This document shows positions 51,728 through 59,956 of a DNA stretch of 64,000 nt, piece by piece. The notes beneath the pieces are model-generated. The model saw nothing but the letters and a program-made list of their open reading frames with translations. It was not told where the DNA came from and searched no databases. Origin of the DNA: Salisaeta longa DSM 21114 (GTDB lineage: Bacteria; Bacteroidota; Rhodothermia; Rhodothermales; Salinibacteraceae); NCBI RefSeq assembly GCF_000419585.1, contig NZ_ATTH01000001.1, forward strand, positions 1,696,005 through 1,760,004, read 5' to 3'. The position numbers and the translations under genes are program-made. Position 1 is the first letter of the stretch. Every line of letters begins with the position of its first letter.

Positions 51728-54700
51728 ATGCCCTCCAAGTCGTTCAACAAATTTCAGAAGCGGCTCGTCCTTGCTGCTTACTTTCGGGAGTGCTTCGGCG
51801 TGCGGGATCCAGAGGATCCCAAGGCCATCCGTCAGTACCACGAGACGCTGCGCACCACGAAAGAGGGGTTTGCACCAAGCGGCGTGTCGTACCTGGTACA
51901 GGCGCTACAAACCCGGAAGCGCGTCAGCGTGAGCGACGCGGACCTCATCCGCTACGACGAGCACATCCGTGCGCACACCGACGCCATCAACGCCCGTCGC
52001 ACCGAGCCAATCACCTGGAAGTATTTCCAGCACCTCGCGGGGCTCATGACCGAGCATTACCTTCACCGGCTCAAGACGGACGCCGAAGCATTCGCGGCGG
52101 ACATCAACGCCTTCGCCGCGCGTCGTAATGAGCACCGCACGTACATCAAGTACCCGGAGGTCAGCGCCGGTGACCTCAACAAGCTTGCGTACTGGATGGC
52201 AACCGGGAGCGGGAAGACGCTCCTGATGCACCTCAACTACTACCAGTACCGCCACTACTTCGGGGCGGCCCTGGATCACATTCTGCTCGTGACGCCCAAC
52301 GAGGGGCTTACCCGCCAGCACATGCGTGAGCTGCGTCAGAGCGGCATCGACAGCGTGTATTATCTGGATCTGCTGGAAGGCAGTCTTGATGTGGCGCCCG
52401 AGGGCGTGAAGGTCATCGAGATCTCGAAGCTCGTCGAAGACAAAACCGACGAAGGGATCCGCGTGGAGGTGGACGCCTTCGAAGGTCGGAATCTCGTCTT
52501 CGTGGATGAGGGGCACAAAGGTGCGCGCTCGGCAGCCGGCACGTGGCGGAGCTTGCGGGCGGGGCTGGCTGCGGACGGGTTCACGTTTGAATACAGCGCC
52601 ACCTTCGGGCAGGCTGTGGGCGGTTCCACACCGGCCGCCGTTGAAGAGGAGTACGGCAAGGCAATCCTGTTCGATTACTCGTATCAGCGGTTCTACGAGG
52701 ATGGCTACGGCAAGGACTATCGCATCTTGAACCTGGAGACGAGCGCCGACGAGGTGCTGGCCGGTAGCGACGATCTGACCGATCGCTATCTTTTGGCCAA
52801 CCTGCTGACGTTCTACGAGCAGCAACTCGTCTTCGGGCAGGACGAGCGCCGCATGCGGGAGGCGTACCACCTGCGGAAACCGCTCCTCATGTTCATTGGC
52901 CACAGCGTCACGGGCGGACGGAGCGTGTCGGACCTCGGCACGAACGACAAACGAAGCGTCACCGACATTCAACGCCTCGTCGCCTTTCTGCATCGGGTGC
53001 TCACCGATAGCGAGTGGGCCGAAGGGGCGATCCGGGAGCTGCTCACCGGCGACAGCCCGTTGCAGATCGATGGGAACGACCTGTTCGCGGATGCCTTTGG
53101 CGCGCTGCGGGCGCAGCTCGAATCCGGATGGACGGTGCAGGCGCTTCTCGGAGATCTGCGCGAGCGCCTCTTCCATGCCTCCGGAGCAACGGGCCTCCGC
53201 CTCGTGAATCTCACCAGCGCTCAGGGCGAGATTGGCCTCCGTGCAGGCGACGCCGACGCCTTCTTTGGCGTCATTGATGTCGGAAACGATCGCGGCTTTC
53301 TGCAACTGACCGAACAGGACCTGCCCGACATTACCATCGCCGAGTCGGCGTTCGAGGGCTCCCTGTTCAAGCGCATCAACCGGCGGGGCTCAAACGTCAA
53401 CGTGCTTCTCGGCGCGAAGAAATTCATTGAGGGCTGGAGCAGCTGGCGGGTCTCTACGATGGGCCTCATGAACATCGGCCGCGGGGAAGGCCCACAGATC
53501 ATCCAACTCTTTGGGCGCGGCGTGCGCCTCTTGGGGAAGAATCGCAGCCTGAAGCGATCGACGGCTCTGCCAGAAGCAGGCCCCCACCCCCGGCGTCTGC
53601 CGCTGCTCGAAACCCTGAACATCTTCGGCGTGCGGGCCAAGTACATGGCCCAATTTCGCAACTACCTCGAAGATGAGGGCATCGACACCGAGGAGCGAGA
53701 GATCATCCGGTTCAAGACCCGCACGGACAATCGCTTTGTGGGAAAAGGGCTGCAGGTGATCCGCCCACGTACGACCGTCACATACGAATCGCAAGATGAG
53801 GTCAGGCTTTCGATCGATGACGATATTGTCCCAGAGCTCGACCTGACTCCACAAATGGAAGCGCTCGTCTCAGCCGATGCGGTTCACGAGACACCAGCCA
53901 CGTACGACATGGGCGAGAACCGGTATGTCGACCCAGGTCTGCTTCCACTGCTTGACTGGAAGCGTATCTATCGGACCTGCTGGCGCTATCGGGAAAAAGA
54001 GGGCTACACGAATCTCACGTTCGACGTGACCCCGTTGCGGGAGCTCATCGAGGCGCAGCATTACGTGCTCCGTTGCCCGGCCGAAATGATCGAGTGCAAC
54101 CGATTCGAAGACCGCCGCGACATCGAATCGATCGTGCTGCGCATCCTTCGTACGTATATCACCGCGTTCCATTCCAGCCGCAAGCAACAGTGGGAGCGTT
54201 CGACCATGCAGTATGAGACCCTGACAAAGCAAGATGGGAATCTCGTTGCTGTCATCGAGGCGCGAGTGCGACGCTCAGCAACAACGTTCATTGAAAAGCT
54301 ACTCGATCGACTAGAACACATCGATACAGACGGCGAGGTGCTCTTCGTTGGAGACGATGCATTATACGAAACCGAGTCGGGAACGCCGCCGCGTGTTTAC
54401 TTCGAACGGCACCTGTATCTTCCTCTTGTTACGCAGGAGGATGATGTTGTAAAATACAGCCCTCCGGGCCTTAACACCGGAGAGCGCACCTTCATTGAGC
54501 ATCTCCGTTCGTTTCTGCGCACACCGAATGGGGGTGATTTCATGAAGGGCAAAGAGTTGTACGTCTTACGCAACCAGTCACGCGGGCAGGGTGTGGGGTT
54601 TCAGATGCAGGAAGGCGGCCGCTTTTTCCCGGATTTTATTCTCTGGCTCGTCGATGATAGCAAGCAGCATATGATCTTCGTCGATCCGAAAGGGCTTAAC

Positions 54701-54976
54701 GTTGGGATGGGTGGAATCGATGCAGACGCCAAGGTCACGTTTTGCAAGAGCATCGGAGCTTACCAGCAGGAGTTGAATGAGCGGTCCGGTCGTGACGACA
54801 TCAGGCTGCATGCATTCATTTTTTCAACAACTGATTTCCAGACGATCCAGCAAAAGCAGACCATAGATACGCGAGAGGAATTTGCGGATCGCCACATCTA
54901 CTTTTTAGAGGACGGCCCGACAGCAGTCCATCGGATGCTGGCCAGAACGCACCGCGCTGATGATGCGGCGGCATAG
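51728..54976 (+). CDS. Type III-like restriction subunit (Res), helicase-nuclease
   Basis: A 1082-residue SF2 helicase/translocase plus endonuclease. Walker A ATGSGKT is at 158-164, motif II DEGH at 260-263, motif III YSATF, and motif VI IIQLFGRGVRLLGKN. The C-terminal PD-(D/E)XK nuclease shows D969 (FFPDFILW) and D986-P-K988 (FVDPKGLN). It uses ATP to move along DNA and cuts unmethylated sites with Mod. No start ambiguity: ATG 51728. The gene follows the RAYT by 12 bases. It is in normal length for the family (~1000). Confidence 0.9.
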   Translation: MPSKSFNKFQKRLVLAAYFRECFGVRDPEDPKAIRQYHETLRTTKEGFAPSGVSYLVQALQTRKRVSVSDADLIRYDEHIRAHTDAINARRTEPITWKYFQHLAGLMTEHYLHRLKTDAEAFAADINAFAARRNEHRTYIKYPEVSAGDLNKLAYWMATGSGKTLLMHLNYYQYRHYFGAALDHILLVTPNEGLTRQHMRELRQSGIDSVYYLDLLEGSLDVAPEGVKVIEISKLVEDKTDEGIRVEVDAFEGRNLVFVDEGHKGARSAAGTWRSLRAGLAADGFTFEYSATFGQAVGGSTPAAVEEEYGKAILFDYSYQRFYEDGYGKDYRILNLETSADEVLAGSDDLTDRYLLANLLTFYEQQLVFGQDERRMREAYHLRKPLLMFIGHSVTGGRSVSDLGTNDKRSVTDIQRLVAFLHRVLTDSEWAEGAIRELLTGDSPLQIDGNDLFADAFGALRAQLESGWTVQALLGDLRERLFHASGATGLRLVNLTSAQGEIGLRAGDADAFFGVIDVGNDRGFLQLTEQDLPDITIAESAFEGSLFKRINRRGSNVNVLLGAKKFIEGWSSWRVSTMGLMNIGRGEGPQIIQLFGRGVRLLGKNRSLKRSTALPEAGPHPRRLPLLETLNIFGVRAKYMAQFRNYLEDEGIDTEEREIIRFKTRTDNRFVGKGLQVIRPRTTVTYESQDEVRLSIDDDIVPELDLTPQMEALVSADAVHETPATYDMGENRYVDPGLLPLLDWKRIYRTCWRYREKEGYTNLTFDVTPLRELIEAQHYVLRCPAEMIECNRFEDRRDIESIVLRILRTYITAFHSSRKQQWERSTMQYETLTKQDGNLVAVIEARVRRSATTFIEKLLDRLEHIDTDGEVLFVGDDALYETESGTPPRVYFERHLYLPLVTQEDDVVKYSPPGLNTGERTFIEHLRSFLRTPNGGDFMKGKELYVLRNQSRGQGVGFQMQEGGRFFPDFILWLVDDSKQHMIFVDPKGLNVGMGGIDADAKVTFCKSIGAYQQELNERSGRDDIRLHAFIFSTTDFQTIQQKQTIDTREEFADRHIYFLEDGPTAVHRMLARTHRADDAAA

Positions 54977-55012
54977 TGCTTCGATTCACAGTGCAGCGGC
55001 AGCTCAACGCCT

Positions 55013-55078
55013 TCATACGCGTTCCGGTGCATTCAGCCGTACATCCAGAACAACCCGGCGCACTGGAGCGATGACTGT
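55013..55078 (+). pseudogene. Third RAYT remnant, C-terminal fragment
   Basis: In the frame starting at 55013 the DNA reads about 20 codons giving AFRCIQPYIQNNPAHWSDD, which matches AFRAIRRYIENNPTQWGED at the end of the intact RAYT at 10 of 19 positions, including the YIxNNP tyrosine motif. No start or HUH part is present, so it is a small decay fragment. Confidence 0.6.
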
Positions 55079-55224
55079 TGTTGTTCTGTTGCGGTGCGTC
55101 CGTCTTCATAACTCCGTCACCCTGCTTGTATCGTTACCGTACCGAAGACACTGCGTGCAGTGCGGAATCTCCTCCTGGCACCGTGCGCAAAACGGAACCA
55201 AAACGAACCATCCTCCATGTCTTC

Positions 55225-55455
55225 ATGCCTGCCCTCACGCTGAAAGGCATCCCCGAAGAGGTCATGGACCGCATTCGGGAGCTGGCCGATACCGAGCGGC
55301 GCAGTCTGAACCAACAGGCGATCTTGCTGCTGGGGCGGGCCGTGGCCGAGCAGCCGGATTCGTTTGGTACCGCGTATCGCCGATTCCGGAAGCAGCGGGG
55401 TCCATCGCCACTGGATGCAGATACGTTGGATAGCCTCCGAGATGAGGAGACATAA
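55225..55455 (+). CDS. FitA-like (Arc/MetJ-type) antitoxin
   Basis: A 76-residue protein with a FitA-type N-terminus: MPALTLKGIPEEVMDRIREL followed by ERRSLNQQAILLLGRAVAEQ, a ribbon-helix-helix DNA-binding domain with a C-terminal tail that would hold a PIN-domain toxin. Such antitoxins normally overlap or precede a VapC/FitB toxin gene by a few bases, but here a RAYT pseudogene follows and no PIN-domain gene is visible. ATG 55225 matches the family start; 49 codons upstream in frame have no support. Confidence 0.75.
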   Translation: MPALTLKGIPEEVMDRIRELADTERRSLNQQAILLLGRAVAEQPDSFGTAYRRFRKQRGPSPLDADTLDSLRDEET

Positions 55456-55521
55456 TCTCGGTTTGGTGAAGACTCAACTGCTGCCTGTTGAGCTGCTCAA
55501 CAGCCTACTCATTGCGAAGAG

Positions 55522-56117
55522 ATGCGACGCATGGCCTTGTACCGCGGGACCTATCGGATCGATTCGGCACGCCATCCAACCTGGGATTATCGGTCGCCGG
55601 GGTGGTATTTCGTCACAATCTGTGCACACCAGCGTGCCTGTTTCTTCGGATCGATCTGTAACGGCATCATGGGGGGTCAGAGGCGGGATGCGTCGTGGCC
55701 GAAGAATGGCAACGAACCCCGCAGGTGCGTCCGTACGTGGTGTTAGATACATGGGTCATTATGCCTAACCATGTGCATGGGGTGGTCGGCATACGGTCGA
55801 ATTCACCTGGGGCATCGCTCGATGTTTTATCCGACGTAGAGACGCCTCGCCGAGGCGTCTCTACGGGCAAAACTCCGACCTTGCATGCACATTCGTTGGG
55901 CGCGATCATCGGGCAGATAAAATCCGCCTGCACCAAACGTATTCGGCGGGAGGTACGCACCGATTTCGCATGGCAATCCCGGTATCATGACCGCATTGTG
56001 CGCAACGAACGTGAATTCCGCGCCATCCGCCAGTACGTGTTTGACAACCCGATACAATGGATAGAGGACCGGCTACATCCAGACAGCGCGCTACCCAAAA
56101 GATCCCCGAAATCGTAA
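55522..56117 (+). pseudogene. Second RAYT, split by a one-base frameshift
   Basis: The N-terminal half (starting at 55522) reads MRRMALYRGTYRIDSARHPT through WYFVTICAHQRACFFG and breaks after GIMG. The C-terminal half continues in another frame from about 55677 (SEAGCVVAEEW, then VIMPNHVHGVVGI with HUH and RQYVFDNPIQW with the Tyr) to 56117. One extra base within the six-G run at 55671-55676 would restore a single ~198-residue RAYT. It carries a perfect palindrome at 55835-55865. It is either inactive, phase-variable at the G-run, or a sequencing error. Confidence 0.8.
55835..55865. repeat. REP-like palindrome inside RAYT gene 2
   Basis: Perfect 15-base arms CGTAGAGACGCCTCG (55835-55849) and CGAGGCGTCTCTACG (55851-55865) with a single-base centre. 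The core GTAGAGACG / CGTCTCTAC is shared with the palindrome in RAYT 1, and it lies at the same place in the protein, after HVHG and before the C-terminal helix. Confidence 0.9.
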
Positions 56118-56158
56118 CTGCCGACCGCATCACCATAATCCCGAAATCCGCCCTGCGC

Positions 56159-56311
56159 ATGGACTAACGCTTCATCGAGCATGATCTTCCGCTGGCCGAA
56201 ACCTCTGAAGAGTCGGCGCGGGAGAAAAACATCCGGCACGGCCATCCCTCCTCCACTGGCGCCCCCTCTGCGGAACGTTCGGCAGCACGGCCTTCGCAAA
56301 AGACGGAGTGA
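56159..56311 (+). pseudogene. Decayed N-terminus of a DUF1156-type DNA methylase
   Basis: ATG-GAC at 56159 is followed by a TAA, then the frame reads RFIEHDLPLAETS and EESAREKNIRHGHPS. This matches the start of DUF1156 adenine methylases (a LIE-x-x-LP-L then EKxIRHGHxSTLH pattern) until about 56258, where the expected WWARRPL segment appears only in another frame (LLHWRPLC). A nonsense codon and a frameshift within ~100 bases make it a pseudogene. DUF1156 genes are common in defence islands. Confidence 0.55.
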
Positions 56312-56428
56312 TCGGCGTCTACGCAATGGTATGCCGGCCCTGCCGGTGGAGCTATTACACACCAACGGCCCGCCGCGCACTAGGCACCGCAGGCCGTTGT
56401 ATGGTGTGTCAGCGCTGATGCCTTGTTG

Positions 56429-57187
56429 CTACTTGGCTGCCGTTGGGGCCGACGCCGACGGCGGCGTGCCGACCAGCTCGTAGCCCGCGCTTGTCACGGC
56501 GTAGAGCTCCTCCAGAAGCGCCTGGGCGTCTTCCTGAAGCTCTTGCACCTGCGCCTTCACCTGCGTGGTGCCCGGCCGCAGCGACGCGTTCAGCAGGGTG
56601 ACGAACACGTCGTTGCCGGCGTTCACGAGAAGCCGCACGTCGCGCAGGTCGGCGGCCGACTGCTGAAGCTGCTGCGTCCACGCGCGTTGGAGCGCCAGGT
56701 TGTTCTCCAGCTCGCTGGCCCGCAGCTCCGGATTGGCGATGCGCGCCGTCTGCCGGTTCAACTGGTTGAAGTAGCGCGTGCCAGACGTCTCAACGTCCGT
56801 AAACTGGTCGCCCAGCTGCTCCGTGGCGCGGGCGGCGGCGGTCCACTGCTGCCGCCATGTCTCGGTGACTGCGCGCAGGTCGGCTGGCTGCGAGACGCTG
56901 TCGAGCCGCGCTAGCGCGGTCGACGTGGCGTTGGTGAGGGCTTCGAGGGCGGCTTGCCGCTGCGCCTCGTACGTCGATAGCTGCTGCTGAAACGCATTGG
57001 CGTACTGCACGGCCTGCGCAAGCGCCGCGGGCCGCGCGGGCGCGGCCGTCGCTGCGGTGTCTTGGGCGGCCGCCGGTGCCGAGGCATCGGCACGCGTGGC
57101 CGTTTGGGTGGCCCCCGTCGAGGAACACCCAACGGCTAGTCCAGCAGCCAGAAATAGAAAAAGCGAACGTTGGAGTAGTTGCTGCAT
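56429..57187 (-). CDS. Coiled-coil-prone lipoprotein of unknown function
   Basis: A 252-residue lipoprotein: signal MQQLLQRSLFLFLAAG with lipobox AVGC. A low-complexity Ala/Thr region (about 25-55) is followed by long amphipathic helices rich in Gln, Ala, Leu and Arg (for example LEALTNATSTALARLDSVSQ, LQRAWTQQLQQSAADLRDV), suggesting a coiled-coil or helical-bundle fold, faintly similar to DUF2959 proteins. Function is unknown. The start at 57187 keeps the lipobox near the N-terminus. It is divergent from the TPM-domain gene. Confidence 0.7.
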   Translation of the reverse strand: MQQLLQRSLFLFLAAGLAVGCSSTGATQTATRADASAPAAAQDTAATAAPARPAALAQAVQYANAFQQQLSTYEAQRQAALEALTNATSTALARLDSVSQPADLRAVTETWRQQWTAAARATEQLGDQFTDVETSGTRYFNQLNRQTARIANPELRASELENNLALQRAWTQQLQQSAADLRDVRLLVNAGNDVFVTLLNASLRPGTTQVKAQVQELQEDAQALLEELYAVTSAGYELVGTPPSASAPTAAK

Positions 57188-57363
57188 AGGGGGAAGCGGT
57201 TGATGAGTGAAATACATCGCGCACTGTGCAGAACATGTGAGCGATACGACACCGTGTGTACGGGTCGCGCAGCAGCAGAGTTGAGCAAGGGCTGTGCCGC
57301 AGTGGCAACTCCTTCGTTTTTTGATCTGCGCTGTTGCATATTGCAGCACCTCCTGTTTGTAGA

Positions 57364-58053
57364 ATGAACCTGCGCCTTATCATGCCCCACCGACTTTCAA
57401 CCCTCGACGAAGACCGCATCCGGGCGGCTGTTGCTGCAGCCGAAGAGCGCACGGCGGGCGAAATTGTACCCTACGTCGTTACGCAAAGTGACGATTACGA
57501 GATTGCAGTGTGGCGCGGCGCGGTCTTGGGGGCGCTGCTTGGATCGATCGGCACGGTTGGCTTTGCGACGTGGTACACCGGCTGGGCGTTTGCTTGGCTG
57601 TATGAACCCGCCGGGGCGCTGCTGCTGCCGGCGCTCACAGGACTCCTCGGCGCGCTGCTGGGCAACTACGTGCCGGCCGTCATGCGCCGCCTGGTGGGGC
57701 GTACGCTGCTCGACGTGCGCGTGCACCGGCGGGCGCTGCAGGCATTTCTGACGGAGGAGGTGTTCAACACGCGCGACCGCACCGGCATCTTGCTGTTCGT
57801 GTCCTTGCGCGAGCATCGCATCGAGGTGCTGGGCGACACGGGCATCAACGCACAGGTGCCCCCCGAGGCGTGGGCCGACGTCGTGGCGACGCTGCGCCAT
57901 CACATCAAAACAGCGGGCGACCTTACGGCCGGACTCGTGGACGCGATTGAACAGTGCGGCCGCCTGCTGGAACGCAAGGGCGTTGCCATCCGCCCCGACG
58001 ACACGGACGAGCTCTCGAACCGGGTGCGCACGCCGGATGCCAACGACGACTGA
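57364..58053 (+). CDS. TPM-domain (DUF477) membrane protein
   Basis: A 229-residue protein with the TPM domain, here split: N-terminal part DEDRIRAAVAAAEERTAGEIVPYVV, two membrane segments (about 65-115, glycine-rich), then the C-terminal part TGILLFVSLREHRIEVLGDTGINAQVPPEAW that completes the TPM fold. Members sit in the membrane and may act in membrane-protein quality control or phosphatase-like roles; the function in bacteria is not settled. ATG 57364 is used; a second ATG six codons on (57382) is possible. It converges with the FG-GAP gene. Confidence 0.85.
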   Translation: MNLRLIMPHRLSTLDEDRIRAAVAAAEERTAGEIVPYVVTQSDDYEIAVWRGAVLGALLGSIGTVGFATWYTGWAFAWLYEPAGALLLPALTGLLGALLGNYVPAVMRRLVGRTLLDVRVHRRALQAFLTEEVFNTRDRTGILLFVSLREHRIEVLGDTGINAQVPPEAWADVVATLRHHIKTAGDLTAGLVDAIEQCGRLLERKGVAIRPDDTDELSNRVRTPDANDD

Positions 58054-58061
58054 TGCGGCTT

Positions 58062-59897
58062 TTACCGTACCGGGCGCTTCTGAAAGAGATACAGGCCGCC
58101 CCGCGTGCCACCCATCAGGAGGTCGCGCGCGCCATCGGCGTTCAGGTCGTACAGGAGCGGCGCGGCAAGAGCCGGCGCGGCGACGTCTACGGGCTCCGCT
58201 TCGGCGGCAAAGGACGGCTGCTTCGGGCGCCCGTCGTTCATGAACCATTGCACGTCGCCCGCGGCATTACCCACGAGCAGATCGAGCGTCCCGTTGCCGT
58301 CGCGGTCGGCCAGGTGGGGGGCGCTGCGCTTGCCAACGGACAGGCCCTGTAGCGCCGCGGCGGCTTTGGTGAACGCGGGCTGCGTGGGCGTGCCGGTGTT
58401 GCGATATAGCGTGAGCGCGCCGGTGCTTTCCCCAACCACGAGGTCGAGGTCCCCATCGGCGTCTACGTCGCCCAGCGTGGGCACGGCGTTGCTCCCCTCG
58501 GTGGTAAACAGCGGCGTGCCGGACGCTGCAAATCCCTCGGCGGTGCCTGCAAACCAGCGCACGCCGCCTTGCCAGTCGCCCACCACCAGGTCGGCGCGGC
58601 CGTCGGCGTTCAGGTCGCCCAGCGCAGGCGCCAGATGGTACACGCCCGGCAGGCCGCCCAGCGGCCCGCGCATGCGAAAGCGTGGCGCGCGCTCCGTTCC
58701 CACGTTTTCAATGACGTGCACGGCCGACGCGCGCGCATTCCCTGGCGCAATCTTGTTGGCCAGCAGCAGATCGGTATCGCCGTCGCCGTCTATGTCGCCC
58801 GCCGCGGGAATGCTCTCGCTGCCCACATCAATCATCGAGAGGAATTGCTTTGTGCGAAGGCGGTAGCGCTCCTGCTGCCGCTCGTAGAAGTAGAAGTTGC
58901 GCACCAGCGACGTGTTGGCGTTGTACGCGCCGCCCAGCACGCCCACAAACAGATCCGTGTCGCCGTCTTTTCCCCAATCGGTGACGGTGGGGGCGTTGTA
59001 GCCGCTTGTTTGCAGGGGCTGCGACGGCGGAAACGGCCGCGGCTCGGTGCGCAGGTTGGGCGATTGGGGCGTGCCCCGATTTTCGATGAGCAGCAGCCCC
59101 GCCTCGAAGAAATCGCCCCACAGCAGATCGTAGTCCCGGTCGCCGTCTACATCCACAAAGGTGATGGTGTTGGCGCCGTGCAAGCTGCCCACGCGGCGCG
59201 GTCCTACAATTTCGATGTCCTCGAAGCGCTCGGTGACGAGCCGAAAGCGCGGCACCCCATCGGTGTTGGCCGTGCGGCGGGTGGCCTCGTAGCGCATCAC
59301 CGTGCCGTCCAAGCGCCCAATGAACAAGTCCATGCGCTCGTCGGCGTCGATGTCGACGATGTTTGGGATGTTTTGGCGGTCGGAGAAGATGGGCGTGCCG
59401 TCGGCTGTGCGCAGCGTGTCGGCGGCGGGCGAAAACACGGCGCGCCCGTCCATACCGGTGTTTTCGTAGTAGCGGATGTAGCTGTAGACCTGTTCGGCCA
59501 GCAGGTCGGGATCGCCGTCGGCGTCCATGTCGGCAAACCGAAACCACTCGCCGATCTGCAAGCCGCGGAAGCGGTCGGTGCGCCAGCGGAGCGTATCGCC
59601 GGTGGTGTGCTCAAAGAACATGAGCTCGTTGGTATCCTCCTGCACGAACAGGTCGGCGTCGCCATCGCCGTTAACGTCGGTAAACTGCGGGCGCGGCACG
59701 TTGAGTCCGCCCAAAAACGGCTGATCCATGGGCTGCCCGGTCGAATCGAGGACGGGCACCGGGCCGTCCACCACCCGCTGAAACCGTGCGGCCGCAGGCG
59801 TTTCGCCGGATTGAGACGCCGTGCCCGGGCCGCTGCAGCCCGCAATCAGGCCAATGAGCATGAGCCATCCAGCGAGCTGCAGCGTCGGGCGTTGCAT
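58062..59897 (-). CDS. FG-GAP/VCBS repeat lipoprotein
   Basis: A 611-residue exported lipoprotein with a lipobox GLIAGC near residue 22. The rest is at least eight FG-GAP/VCBS repeats containing the calcium-binding motif DxDxDGDxDL, for example DVNGDGDADLFVQ, ADMDADGDPDLLAEQ, DVDGDRDYDLLWGD, DIDGDGDTDLLLANK, DLNADGRADLVVGD and DVDADGDLDLVVGES. These form an integrin-like beta-propeller, probably at the cell surface. It starts the run of three exported beta-propeller genes reading on the minus strand (although nearest the 3' end here). Confidence 0.9.
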   Translation of the reverse strand: MQRPTLQLAGWLMLIGLIAGCSGPGTASQSGETPAAARFQRVVDGPVPVLDSTGQPMDQPFLGGLNVPRPQFTDVNGDGDADLFVQEDTNELMFFEHTTGDTLRWRTDRFRGLQIGEWFRFADMDADGDPDLLAEQVYSYIRYYENTGMDGRAVFSPAADTLRTADGTPIFSDRQNIPNIVDIDADERMDLFIGRLDGTVMRYEATRRTANTDGVPRFRLVTERFEDIEIVGPRRVGSLHGANTITFVDVDGDRDYDLLWGDFFEAGLLLIENRGTPQSPNLRTEPRPFPPSQPLQTSGYNAPTVTDWGKDGDTDLFVGVLGGAYNANTSLVRNFYFYERQQERYRLRTKQFLSMIDVGSESIPAAGDIDGDGDTDLLLANKIAPGNARASAVHVIENVGTERAPRFRMRGPLGGLPGVYHLAPALGDLNADGRADLVVGDWQGGVRWFAGTAEGFAASGTPLFTTEGSNAVPTLGDVDADGDLDLVVGESTGALTLYRNTGTPTQPAFTKAAAALQGLSVGKRSAPHLADRDGNGTLDLLVGNAAGDVQWFMNDGRPKQPSFAAEAEPVDVAAPALAAPLLYDLNADGARDLLMGGTRGGLYLFQKRPVR

Positions 59898-59956
59898 AGC
59901 GTACGTCATACATCCGAAGAACATGAAACAGGTTGTGCGCGTGCGGCCCGCAGCAC

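Noticed and set aside
51905-53305. 466-codon minus-strand frame opposite res
   Set aside because: It is antisense to the conserved helicase motifs of res; no domain is recognisable.
53450-53465. Single GTCTCTACG inside res as another REP copy
   Set aside because: The complementary arm is missing and it encodes conserved res residues, so it is a chance match.
47991-54976. Possibility that mod-RAYT-res is BREX or DISARM
   Set aside because: No brxA/brxB/brxC/pglZ, PLD or DUF1998 gene is present; the motif content and the paired Mod/Res are of type III restriction-modification type.
48000-56000. CRISPR array or Cas genes in the defence island
   Set aside because: No evenly spaced direct repeats and no Cas motifs were seen; the palindromes are only within the RAYT genes.
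47666-56428. Integrated phage or integrative element with attachment repeats at tRNA-Val
   Set aside because: No integrase, no structural phage genes and no second copy of the tRNA 3' end could be found within the island.
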